A stretch of 6,756 bases of DNA from Deltaproteobacteria bacterium (GTDB lineage: Bacteria > Desulfobacterota > DSM-4660 > Desulfatiglandales > Desulfatiglandaceae): assembly GCA_011051075.1 (NCBI GenBank), contig DREN01000100.1, forward strand, positions 1-6,756. Direction: 5' to 3'. Of this stretch, positions 1-6,566 are shown one piece after another (within the stretch, counting starts at the first letter, position 1; every line of letters starts with the position of its first letter). Below the pieces are notes generated by a model that was not told where the DNA came from, did no database searches, and worked only from the letters and a program-made list of their open reading frames with translations. A program made the translations under genes and the position numbers.

Positions 1-1403
1 CAGACCTTGTTCATATCAAAATCCAGGGGATAGGTGTTGGAGATATAGATATACTTGGAATCCTGTCCACCGATCTCAAAGATGGTATCCACCTCCCGGT
101 CTATCTCCACGGCCCCCCTGGCATGGGCGGTTATCTCATCGATGATCAGATCCACGTTCAGGAAATCTCCCACAACGTTCCTGCCCGAACCGGTGGTGGC
201 GGTACCTGATATCTCCACCTTCCCCCCCATCCGGTCCCTCAGGTGCCCGAGCAGTGCCTGTGTCACCTCTACGGGCTTGCCCTGGGTGGGGACGTAGTTT
301 TTATGGATTATCTCGCCGCCATCGTTTATAAGGGCGTACTTGGTGGTGGTGGAGCCGATATCGATTCCCAGAAAGGCCCTGATCTTTTTTCCCATAGGCC
401 TTATGGTGATCTCGTTGGTCTCGGGAAAGAGGGTCTTTTTCAGCATGAGCCTCGGGGCCGTGGAGACGGAAAGGCTCTGGTAAGAGGCCAGACCTTCCAT
501 CAAATCCAGGCTTACCGGGGCCCGTGTATCGGTTTCACGGCGGTTCTCAAACGATTTTAGGGCCTCCAGGGCCACCCCCAGGGCCCCTACGGATGTATTG
601 TAGGGAGGCACCTCCATTGCGGGAAAATGCTCCCTGAAGGCCTTGACCTGGAGGCTGTTCAGGGAGAGACCCCCCACAAAGATGATCGGCTCTTCAAGGG
701 TATGGTTGGAGACAATGGTGCTCATGTAGTTCCTGGCGTTTCCCACATGGAGGCCGTAGATGATATCCTCTAACTTTTCCCCTCTGTTCTGGAGGTGGAT
801 CATATCCGACTTTGTGAACACGGTGCAGCGGCAGGCCACGTTGGCGGGGTTTTGGCTTTTTCTGCCGAGCCGGATAAAGTCAGACAGTATTCTGTCTATC
901 TGATCCTGGGAGATCTCGGCCTCCCTCTCGTATATGGCCGTGGCCAGTCTCTGGGCCTGCTGATCGATGAAAGATCCGGTGCCAGAGGCGCAGGGGCCGT
1001 TTGTGTTAAAGTGCTCCAACTCCCACGAGGATCGATCCCCTCCGGTTGGATGGGTGATCTGAAACAGGGCCGTATCCTGGCCCCCCATGCTTATGATACT
1101 CCTCACGTCAGGCCGTATGAAGATCGCCCCCACCACCTGGCTGATGGTCTCAAATTCATAAAAGGCGCCTAATTTTTCACTGAGCTTTTTTCCGTGGTTC
1201 CCGGTGAAGGATATGGAGGCTATCCTCTCCTGGCCGAACCTCTCATAAAGCCCCCTGATCAGGGCCAGGACCCCCTGGTTCACCCTCCCCATGTGGCGGG
1301 CGTAAGGGGCCTCGAAGAGGATCTCTTTTCTCGTGTTTATAACGATGCAGTTGAGGCTGACCGAACCTGCGTCGATCCCTATGTGAAGTCTTTCTGAATC
1401 CAT
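1..1403 (-). CDS. Two-domain acyl-CoA dehydratase activase, ATPase (N-terminal 467 residues; continues past left edge)
   Basis: The visible part matches the BadF/BadG/BcrA/HgdC activator family. These cytoplasmic ATPases couple ATP hydrolysis to injection of low-potential electrons from a [4Fe-4S] cluster into a 2-hydroxyacyl-CoA dehydratase or benzoyl-CoA-reductase-type partner. Domain 1 (about residues 7-285) has the phosphate loop GIDAGSVSL (9-17), SMGGQD (105-110), the cluster motif CASGTGSF (Cys138) and CRCTVF (Cys191/Cys193). Domain 2 starts near 343 with GIDIGSTTTK (346-355), TATTGSG (401-407) and IGGQDSK (444-450). The frame leaves the window at FDMNKV followed by TG, consistent with the Cys codon of the second cluster motif. 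Tandem activase domains usually belong to proteins of well over 1000 residues with further C-terminal domains, so most of this protein is probably outside the window. The ATG at 1403 is the only start that keeps the first phosphate loop next to the N-terminus. The physiological substrate cannot be told from this part. Confidence 0.9.
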   Translation of the reverse strand, partial: MDSERLHIGIDAGSVSLNCIVINTRKEILFEAPYARHMGRVNQGVLALIRGLYERFGQERIASISFTGNHGKKLSEKLGAFYEFETISQVVGAIFIRPDVRSIISMGGQDTALFQITHPTGGDRSSWELEHFNTNGPCASGTGSFIDQQAQRLATAIYEREAEISQDQIDRILSDFIRLGRKSQNPANVACRCTVFTKSDMIHLQNRGEKLEDIIYGLHVGNARNYMSTIVSNHTLEEPIIFVGGLSLNSLQVKAFREHFPAMEVPPYNTSVGALGVALEALKSFENRRETDTRAPVSLDLMEGLASYQSLSVSTAPRLMLKKTLFPETNEITIRPMGKKIRAFLGIDIGSTTTKYALINDGGEIIHKNYVPTQGKPVEVTQALLGHLRDRMGGKVEISGTATTGSGRNVVGDFLNVDLIIDEITAHARGAVEIDREVDTIFEIGGQDSKYIYISNTYPLDFDMNKV

Positions 1404-1407
1404 GGCG

Positions 1408-2370
1408 TTACTCTTTTTCCTCCCGGAAGCCCCCCTCATTGCTCAGGTAAAAGATCTCCCCGGAGTGTTCCCGCCCGCGTATATACCCCTTGATCATCAG
1501 ACCCTTTATGAGGTCATCCACCTCATGGGGATCCATATTCAGGGAATCCACAATATCAGCGGCCCGAAGGGGCCTTCTTTTCAACGTATCCAGAAGGATT
1601 TCCGCGGCTGACTGCGCTGCCCGTCCCCCCCCTTCATGGCGAGGCGTCCCGGCTATTACCTCTGCATCCTCTCCAAGGAGGAGCCGAATCTTCTCCAACT
1701 GTCCGGGGTCAAGGGCCCTTGCCCTGGGATCTGACGGGGGCCGCACCACCGTGTTGATCTGGATCCTGTCAGGGCGGATGGTGTCGATCACGTCCTTCAA
1801 GGCCTCCTCCTCTTCAACCGTATCGTTGATCCCGGCCAGAAAAACCACCTCAAGGAAGATCAGGCCCTTGTAATCCATCCTCAACGCCCTGAGCCCCTGA
1901 ACAACGGCACTGAGGTGGATATCGGGGTGGGGTCTGTGAATTCTCCCGAAGGTCTGTCCAAAGGCGCTTGACAGGGTGGGCATGATAATATCCGCATCCA
2001 GGACCCGATCCCTGATCTCCTTGTTCCAGAAAAGGGAGCCGTTGGTGAGGACCGCCACCCTCGTGTCCGTGATCTCCCTTATGCCCCGGATGATCCGATG
2101 GATCTCTGAATGGAGGGTGGGCTCCCCTGACCCGGCCAGGGTGATTATATCAGGGCTGCAAACGAGGAGTTTCCGCCTCAGCTGTTCCAATATCTCACTG
2201 ACAGGCACATAGGGCCTGGTCTGGATGGTCCTGTCAGTGGTTCTCCCCACCTCACAGTAGAGGCAGTCAAAGGTGCAGGTCTTGGAAGGAATAAGGTCCA
2301 CGCCGAGAGACAGACCCAATCGCCTTGAGGGTACTGGCCCGAAGATATGGGTGCGATTTTCACTCGTCAT
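1408..2370 (-). CDS. Radical SAM protein (COG0731-type Fe-S oxidoreductase) with C-terminal winged-helix-like domain
   Basis: The 320-residue protein has the radical SAM cluster motif CxxxCxxC as CTFDCLYC (Cys32, Cys36, Cys39), which binds the [4Fe-4S] cluster that cleaves S-adenosylmethionine. It is preceded by the family-specific GPVPSRRLG (11-19), and the SAM-contacting segment AGSGEPTL is at 79-86. These match the COG0731 family, whose substrate is unknown to me. After the barrel (to about 245), residues 252-312 look like a winged helix-turn-helix: LKRRPLRAADIVDSLNMDP, then VDDLIKGLMIKGYIRG and a short wing ending in IFYLSN. This part could bind nucleic acid or a partner. The ATG at 2370 places the GPVPSRR motif ten residues in, as expected for the family. 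No Shine-Dalgarno is visible; the leader is a period-9 repeat. The TAA stop is 4 nt before the activase ATG, suggesting one operon and possibly a linked function. Confidence 0.9.
   Translation of the reverse strand: MTSENRTHIFGPVPSRRLGLSLGVDLIPSKTCTFDCLYCEVGRTTDRTIQTRPYVPVSEILEQLRRKLLVCSPDIITLAGSGEPTLHSEIHRIIRGIREITDTRVAVLTNGSLFWNKEIRDRVLDADIIMPTLSSAFGQTFGRIHRPHPDIHLSAVVQGLRALRMDYKGLIFLEVVFLAGINDTVEEEEALKDVIDTIRPDRIQINTVVRPPSDPRARALDPGQLEKIRLLLGEDAEVIAGTPRHEGGGRAAQSAAEILLDTLKRRPLRAADIVDSLNMDPHEVDDLIKGLMIKGYIRGREHSGEIFYLSNEGGFREEKE
1419..1424 (-). promoter_or_regulatory. Possible Shine-Dalgarno of the activase gene inside the radical SAM gene
   Basis: GGGAGG on the minus strand lies within the last codons of the radical SAM gene, 15 nt upstream of the activase ATG. 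That spacing is long. With only 4 nt between the radical SAM stop and the activase ATG, translational coupling (re-initiation by terminating ribosomes) is the likelier main route. The purine-rich tract is also explained by the encoded residues, so the call is tentative. Confidence 0.35.
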
Positions 2371-2397
2371 TTGTCATGTTTGTTGTGTTTGTTGTGT
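2371..2397 (-). repeat. Period-9 tandem array (unit ACACAACAA) abutting the radical SAM start codon
   Basis: Read on the minus strand, two identical ACACAACAA units are followed by the variant ACATGACAA, and the next bases are the ATG of the radical SAM gene. The ATGACGAG that begins the gene still partly resembles the unit. The array is almost free of G, occupies the place where a ribosome-binding site is expected, and supplies none. Its unit is unrelated to the 7-, 8- and 9-mers elsewhere in the window. Confidence 0.75.
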
Positions 2398-2405
2398 CCC
2401 ATCAA

Positions 2406-2429
2406 GTTTGAAGTTCCTTAACTTCAGAC
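2406..2429. repeat. Short perfect-core hairpin between polA and the radical SAM gene
   Basis: GAAGTT and AACTTC flank a 4-nt CCTT loop (2410-2425). The pairing extends outward to about 10 bp with one wobble in plus-strand RNA; on the minus strand that position is an A-C mismatch. There is no T tract after it in the transcribed direction, so it is not a convincing intrinsic terminator. It may be a by-product of oppositely oriented repeat words, since GTTTGAAGTT is itself a word fragment. Confidence 0.5.
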
Positions 2430-2435
2430 CTCCCA

Positions 2436-2457
2436 GTCAACTACTTAACCACTTAAC
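2436..2457 (-). repeat. Period-8 tandem array (GTTAAGTG type), copy 1
   Basis: On the minus strand this reads GTTAAGTG, GTTAAGTA and a partial GTTGAC: two full 8-nt units and most of a third. The same consensus GTTRARTR recurs as four units at 6642-6673 on the opposite strand. It sits in the middle of the polA to radical SAM spacer, between two sets of 7/9-nt words. Confidence 0.7.
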
Positions 2458-2462
2458 GATGT

Positions 2463-2536
2463 CTGAACTTTAGGCACTTCAAACACCACTTCAAACTCCA
2501 CACCTCAAACTTGGTTCACTTTAGGCGCTTCCACTT
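2463..2536 (-). repeat. Two-word degenerate array immediately downstream of the polA stop codon
   Basis: Starting one base after the polA TAG and reading on the minus strand, the spacer tiles into words of 7 and 9 nt (one truncated to 5): AAGTGGA, AGCGCCTAA, AGTGAACCA, AGTTTGA, GGTGTGG, AGTTTGA, AGTGGTG, TTTGA, AGTGCCTAA, AGTTCAG. The clean words AGTGCCTAA and AGTTTGA are the ones found at 5641-5688, 5728-5757 and 6567-6603. This copy is the most degenerate. A short oppositely oriented copy, AGTTTGAAGTT on the plus strand at 2405-2415, lies nearer the radical SAM gene. Confidence 0.75.
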
Positions 2537-5218
2537 CTAATGGGCCTCATCCCAGTTCCTTCCCCTGTTTATATCCACCTTCAGGGGCACCTTCAGAGGG
2601 AAAACCCCCTCCATCTCTTCCCTCACCATGGGAACCAGCCTCTCCAGCTCCTCCTCCGGTGTCTCAAATACCAGTTCGTCATGGACCTGGAGGAGCATCT
2701 TGGATCTGAAGCCCTCCCCTTCCAGACGGGCGTGGATATTGATCATTGCCTTTTTTATCAGATCAGCGGCCGTTCCCTGTATGGGAGTATTTATGGCCAT
2801 ACGTTCCGCCTCGGAACGGATCCGGTTGTTTCCGTGCCTGATACTCGGCAGGTACCGCCTCCTGTCAAAGAGGGTGGTGACGTACCCGTTCTCAGAGGCC
2901 TTCCTTATCATCTCGTCCCTGAACCTTTTAACCCCGTCATACCTGTTGTAGTAGGCCGCTATATAGTCCCTGGCCGTTTTCAGGTCTATACCTAACTCTT
3001 CGCTGAGTTTTCTGGGCCCCATCCCGTATATAATACCAAAGTTGATCGCCTTTGCAATCCTGCGCATATCCTGGGTGACCTGTGAGAGTTCCACATCCAG
3101 GATTTCCGAGGCGGTGCGGCTGTGGATATCCTGATCCCTTAAAAAGGCCTCAATAAAGGCCTGGTCCCCTGAATAATGGGCAAAGACCCTGAGCTCTATC
3201 TGGCTGTAGTCCGCCGCCACCAGGTGGTGTCCCTCTTCAGCCACAAAACCTTTTCGGATCTCCCTCCCCTCCTCCCCCCTGATGGGGATGTTCTGGAGAT
3301 TGGGGTTGCTGCTGCTCAACCGTCCCGTGGCGGTAACGGTCTGGTTATAGGAGGTATGGATCCTCCCGGTGAAGGGATCGGCAAGCTTGACCAAGGAATC
3401 CAGGTAGGTGGATTTCAACTTTGACAGGGTACGGTAGCGGAGGAGGAGTTCAGGGATCCTGAAGGCCATGGCCGAGAGCTTTTTCAAGACCTTCACATCG
3501 GTGGAGTAGCGCCCGGTCTTGGCGGTCTTTTTCTGGCCCGGGAGACCGAGCTTTTCAAAAAGGACGTATCCAAGCTGCTGAGAAGAGTTGATATTGAACT
3601 CCATGCCCGCCTCAGCGTAGATGGCCTTCTCTATCTCTTTCATCTCTTGCCCGAAACGTATGGACATCTCATTGAAAAACCTGGCATCGATCCTTATTCC
3701 GGTCATCTCCATATCCATGAGCACGGGGAGGAGCTTCATTTCCAGATCGTAAAAGAGTCTCTCATTTTTATCCGCCCTCATCTTCTCATCAAGGATGGGC
3801 ATGAGTCTGAGGGTTATATCAGCGTCCTCGCAGGAATACTCACAGGCCTTCTCCACGCTAACCTCTGAAAAATTACGCGCCTTCTTCCCCTTTCCCACCA
3901 CATCTTCAAAACTGATCATCTTATGGTTGAGGTAGTGTCTGGCAAGGTAGTCAAGGTTATGCTGCCTTATACCGGGGTTGATGACGTACGATGCGATCAT
4001 GGTATCGAAGTTGATCCCCTTCAGGTTCACCCCGTGGCGTTTCAGGACCTGGGCGTCGTATTTGATGTTCTGGCCAACCTTCAGAATCTGTTCGTCTTCA
4101 AGGACCTCCCTGAGCAGGGAAATGGCCCCGGACAAGTCCACCTGCTCAGGGGCGCCCATGTACCGGTGACCAAGGGGAAGATACCAGGCCTCTGATTCCT
4201 TGAAAGAGAAGGACAACCCCACCAGTTCAGCATGGAGGGGATCCTTGCCAGTGGTCTCCGTGTCAATGGAGAGGATGCCCGCCTTTCTTATTCCCTCTGT
4301 CAGGGCCTTCAGTTCCTCCTTTGAAAGGCAGAGCCGGTAGTCCTTAGAGGCCTTTTCCCCCGAGGCAAACTGATCCCACAAGCCGCCGAACTCCAGATCC
4401 CTGAAGATGGGCCCCAGTTCATGGGCCGAGGGCCTGCCGATCCTGAGATCCTCCATGTCTCCCTGAACCGGGACATAACGGTCGATGGTAACCAGCTCCC
4501 TGCTCAGATACGCCATGTCACGGTGGGTTTCCAGGTTCTCCCTGAGCTTTTTTCTCTTTATCTCATCTATCCTCTCATAGAGATTCTCAAAGGAACCGAA
4601 ATCCTGTATCAGGCCCACGGCGGTCTTCTCTCCCACTCCCGGGACACCGGGGATATTATCCGACTGGTCCCCGGAGAGCCCCATGACATCGATGAATTTA
4701 GGAGGTTCAAACCGGTAGGCCTGTTTAAGTGAGCGATAATCGATAACCTTGTCCTTCATGGTATCCCACATGGAGACCTGGGGGCTCACTATCTGCCTGA
4801 AGTCCTTATCTCCCGTGACCATAACCACCTTCATGCCCCTCTCTTCACAAATCCTGGCCCAGGTACCGATGATATCGTCCGCCTCAAATCCCGCAAGCTC
4901 AAACATCCTGATCCCCATGCCCCTGACCACATCCTTGAGCACGGGGATCTGGACCGCCATCTCTTCAGGCATGGGGGGCCGGTTTGCCTTGTAGTCCTTG
5001 TAAAGCCTGTGTCTGAAGGTAGGTCCCCTGGAATCAAACACAATGGCAAGGTAGGCGGGATCTTTTTCATCCAGGAGTTTTAGGATCATCTTGGTGAAGC
5101 CGAAAACCGCGTTTGTGGGAAAGCCCCTTGAGTTGGAAAGGCCCCTTATGGCGTGGTATGCCCGGTAGATGTAAGAACTGCCATCCACCAGATAGACTGT
5201 ATCGTTATCCTTTGACAT
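2537..5218 (-). CDS. polA: DNA polymerase I with 5'-3' exonuclease and proofreading domains
   Basis: This is full-length family A DNA polymerase, acting in Okazaki fragment maturation and gap-filling repair. Residue numbers here count from an upstream TTG at 5239 (900 aa). The 5'-3' exonuclease spans about 15-265: VDGSSYIYRA, YKANRPP (83-89), EADDIIG (119-125), TGDKDF (142-147) and the helix-hairpin GVPGVGEKTA. The 3'-5' exonuclease spans about 300-490 and keeps all catalytic acids: D326/E328 in DTETTG, D395 in NIKYD, and Y468/D472. The polymerase domain has TATGRLSSSNPNLQNIPIR (636-654), motif A DYSQIELR (D677), motif B R726-K730-F734-Y738, and motif C HDE (853-855). Spacing between these residues matches E. 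coli Pol I, with no indels in the core. I chose ATG 5218 (893 aa) because family members begin a few residues before the first exonuclease strand; a GAGGGG lies 13 nt upstream. TTG 5239 adds seven residues and has no ribosome-binding site. The 109-nt spacer upstream (5219-5327) shows no repeat words or clear promoter. Confidence 0.98.
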   Translation of the reverse strand: MSKDNDTVYLVDGSSYIYRAYHAIRGLSNSRGFPTNAVFGFTKMILKLLDEKDPAYLAIVFDSRGPTFRHRLYKDYKANRPPMPEEMAVQIPVLKDVVRGMGIRMFELAGFEADDIIGTWARICEERGMKVVMVTGDKDFRQIVSPQVSMWDTMKDKVIDYRSLKQAYRFEPPKFIDVMGLSGDQSDNIPGVPGVGEKTAVGLIQDFGSFENLYERIDEIKRKKLRENLETHRDMAYLSRELVTIDRYVPVQGDMEDLRIGRPSAHELGPIFRDLEFGGLWDQFASGEKASKDYRLCLSKEELKALTEGIRKAGILSIDTETTGKDPLHAELVGLSFSFKESEAWYLPLGHRYMGAPEQVDLSGAISLLREVLEDEQILKVGQNIKYDAQVLKRHGVNLKGINFDTMIASYVINPGIRQHNLDYLARHYLNHKMISFEDVVGKGKKARNFSEVSVEKACEYSCEDADITLRLMPILDEKMRADKNERLFYDLEMKLLPVLMDMEMTGIRIDARFFNEMSIRFGQEMKEIEKAIYAEAGMEFNINSSQQLGYVLFEKLGLPGQKKTAKTGRYSTDVKVLKKLSAMAFRIPELLLRYRTLSKLKSTYLDSLVKLADPFTGRIHTSYNQTVTATGRLSSSNPNLQNIPIRGEEGREIRKGFVAEEGHHLVAADYSQIELRVFAHYSGDQAFIEAFLRDQDIHSRTASEILDVELSQVTQDMRRIAKAINFGIIYGMGPRKLSEELGIDLKTARDYIAAYYNRYDGVKRFRDEMIRKASENGYVTTLFDRRRYLPSIRHGNNRIRSEAERMAINTPIQGTAADLIKKAMINIHARLEGEGFRSKMLLQVHDELVFETPEEELERLVPMVREEMEGVFPLKVPLKVDINRGRNWDEAH

Positions 5219-5327
5219 AAAGACGGGAGCGCCCCTCAAGTAACGGCTGTCTTCAACGGGCCTGTCAGAGGCTTAGGCCAGGCTGGTACAGTTGGAGAGG
5301 TCCCGGCAGGCGTAGGAGGGAGAATAT

Positions 5328-5633
5328 TCATTCGCCTTCTCCCCTGCTTCGCTTCTTCACCATCTGGATAAACTGCTCTAGGTTTTCCTGGGTGCCGAAG
5401 GCCTCCTTGAAAAATTCCTCACTCCAGATGTCAAGCCCCAGCCTGAAGATGTGGTGGATAAGCTTGTCCGCATTATCAGGTCCCTGAATCTTCAGTACCT
5501 GATAGAGGAGATCCTCGGGCACCCTGATGGGGAACACGGCGGTGGACGATTCACCACCGGTCTTCAGATACTCCTGGATACTCTTGAGGACCCTCAGGTT
5601 AACGTACTTCCTATCGAACTCTTCCTGATCCAT
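5328..5633 (-). CDS. Small protein of unknown function with ribbon-helix-helix-like core
   Basis: I do not recognise this 101-residue protein as a named family. It is highly charged with no signal peptide or membrane segment. Residues 31-75 look like a ribbon-helix-helix fold: a short strand FPIRVPEDL (34-42), helix LYQVLKIQ, a turn at GPDN, then a long helix ADKLIHHIFRLGLDIWSEEFF. This resembles Arc/CopG/MetJ DNA-binding proteins, but the match is by pattern only. The charged C-terminus, VKKRSRGEGE, is probably disordered. The ATG at 5633 is the only Met near the 5' end. No Shine-Dalgarno is visible, because the repeat array begins a few bases upstream of the ATG. The stop is 109 nt before polA on the same strand, so co-transcription with polA is possible. 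A role as a local regulator is a guess. Confidence 0.75.
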   Translation of the reverse strand: MDQEEFDRKYVNLRVLKSIQEYLKTGGESSTAVFPIRVPEDLLYQVLKIQGPDNADKLIHHIFRLGLDIWSEEFFKEAFGTQENLEQFIQMVKKRSRGEGE

Positions 5634-5640
5634 TTGAAGA

Positions 5641-5688
5641 AGTGTCTAAAATGCCTAAAGTTTAAAGTGCCTAAGGTTTGAAGTTTAA
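5641..5688 (+). repeat. Two-word array upstream of the small unknown gene (gapless tiling)
   Basis: The 48 bases tile exactly, without gaps, into AGTGTCTAA, AATGCCTAA, AGTTTAA, AGTGCCTAA, GGTTTGA and AGTTTAA. These are 9-, 9-, 7-, 9-, 7- and 7-nt words, and all are close variants of AGTGCCTAA or AGTTTGA. It ends 7 nt from the start codon of the 101-aa gene and reads away from that gene. It faces the copy at 5728-5757. Confidence 0.8.
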
Positions 5689-5751
5689 GTAAGTCCTCAA
5701 TAAATCCGGGACCAAAGGGAACCTGTCAACAACTTTAGGCACTCCAAACTT
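5658..5751. repeat. 17-bp inverted repeat formed by facing word arrays
   Basis: The plus-strand arm 5658-5674 and the arm 5735-5751 are reverse complements at 15 of 17 positions. In the minus-strand transcript the two differing positions become G-U pairs, so an uninterrupted 17-bp RNA stem is possible around a 60-nt loop. The loop contains the candidate promoter. There is no U tract, so this is not a standard terminator. Confidence 0.65.
5699..5729 (-). promoter_or_regulatory. Weak candidate promoter for the small gene and polA
   Basis: A perfect TTGACA (minus strand, 5729-5724) is followed after 19 nt by TTTATT (5704-5699), which matches the -10 consensus at four of six positions. The spacing is 2 nt longer than ideal. 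It occupies the only non-repetitive part of the spacer. No experimental signal supports it. Confidence 0.3.
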
Positions 5752-5757
5752 CAAACT
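5728..5757 (-). repeat. Two-word array flush with the histidinol-phosphatase stop codon
   Basis: Directly after the TAA stop (5760-5758), the minus strand reads AGTTTGA, AGTTTGG, AGTGCCTAA, AGTTGTT with no gaps. The stop codon itself may be the end of a degenerate 9-nt word, since GGGGTCTAA resembles the AGTGTCTAA at 5641-5649. Confidence 0.8.
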
Positions 5758-6558
5758 TTAGACCCCGGGGAGCGGGGTCAATTCCTTCTGCCTCTGTCTG
5801 ATCCTGAAGTATTCAGTATAACCAGCATCACGGGCCAGTTCAAGGGCCGAGGCAAAACTCTTTCCCACATCTTCGGGAGAATGGGCGTCAGAGCCAAAGC
5901 ATATGGGGATATTCCTTTCCAGGGCCATGGACAAAATAAGGGGCGACGGATAGATCTCCTTTACCGGTTTCCTCAGACCCGAGGTGTTCAGTTCGACGCC
6001 CATCCCGTTCTCCGCAATGAGATCCAGCACAGGCCTGACCATCTCTTTCAGGTCCTTTTCCCTGGGACGGTGCCCGAATTTCTTTGGCAGGTCAAGGTGT
6101 CCCACGGCGTCAAAAAGACCAGAGGCCACAAATCTCAGCATCAATTTGAAGTACTTTCGCCATGTAGCCGTTATATCTGATGAATCCCAGATGTGGCGCT
6201 CTTCAGGATTATCAAAGCCCCATCCCTCGATAAAGTGAACCGAGCCTATGACAAAGTCAAAATCCTGGGCCGGGAGCCATTTTGCCATGAAACGCTCACA
6301 TCCCTCGTAGTAGTCCACCTCAACGCCCATCAGGACTTCCGGGGATCTGCCACCCCGAAGGGCTTCGATCATCTCCCTGTAGGAGGGGAAGTCTCCCAGG
6401 GTCATGCGATGGGCCGGATCGTACCCGTCCGGATTGGGGGCGTGGTCGGTAAAGCAGATCTGGGGTATCCCCATTTTCCCGGCCGCTCCCCTGTACTCCT
6501 CCGGATCACCAGTGGCATGGTTACACAAAGGGGTATGAATATGGTAGTCCGGCAGCAT
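5758..6558 (-). CDS. hisK: Histidinol-phosphatase, PHP family (HisJ/HisK type)
   Basis: This PHP-fold metal-dependent phosphoesterase most closely matches the histidinol-phosphatase family, which converts L-histidinol phosphate to L-histidinol (EC 3.1.3.15), the penultimate stage of histidine biosynthesis in the cytosol. Numbered from the upstream ATG at 6606 (282 aa), the metal-binding motifs are all present: YHIHTPLCNH (21-30), FTDHAP (52-57), GVEVDY (94-99), GSVH (121-124), GHLD (169-172) and GSDAH (238-242). I chose ATG 6558 (266 aa) because it gives MLPDYHIHT, the usual distance from start to first motif. The extra 16 residues of the longer form are encoded by the repeat array. However, the better Shine-Dalgarno precedes 6606, so the longer form may be made. 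No other his gene is adjacent, so a related phosphoesterase activity cannot be excluded. The name hisK follows Bacillus usage and is unrelated to the histidine-binding protein HisJ. Confidence 0.88.
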   Translation of the reverse strand: MLPDYHIHTPLCNHATGDPEEYRGAAGKMGIPQICFTDHAPNPDGYDPAHRMTLGDFPSYREMIEALRGGRSPEVLMGVEVDYYEGCERFMAKWLPAQDFDFVIGSVHFIEGWGFDNPEERHIWDSSDITATWRKYFKLMLRFVASGLFDAVGHLDLPKKFGHRPREKDLKEMVRPVLDLIAENGMGVELNTSGLRKPVKEIYPSPLILSMALERNIPICFGSDAHSPEDVGKSFASALELARDAGYTEYFRIRQRQKELTPLPGV

Positions 6559-6566
6559 TAACTGAA

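Noticed and set aside
55..1873. Plus-strand open frames opposite the activase and radical SAM genes (for example 795-1172 and 1490-1873)
   Set aside because: They lie antisense to clearly conserved coding sequence, give low-complexity Ser/Arg/Pro-rich or motif-free products, and are explained by codon bias of the true minus-strand genes.
2540..4994. Several 60-150 codon frames inside the polA region on both strands
   Set aside because: polA is intact with all motifs in one frame; the others carry no recognisable domain.
5219..5239. TTG start adding seven residues to DNA polymerase I
   Set aside because: The ATG at 5218 fits the usual N-terminus and lies 13 nt after a GAGGGG, whereas the TTG has no ribosome-binding site; kept as an alternative only.
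5260..5280. Hairpin GGCCT/AGGCC between the small gene and polA as a terminator
   Set aside because: Only 5 bp with an 11-nt loop and no following T tract on either strand.
5641..5757. CRISPR-like repeats
   Set aside because: Units are 7 and 9 nt, adjoining and degenerate; there are no constant-length unique spacers and no cas genes.
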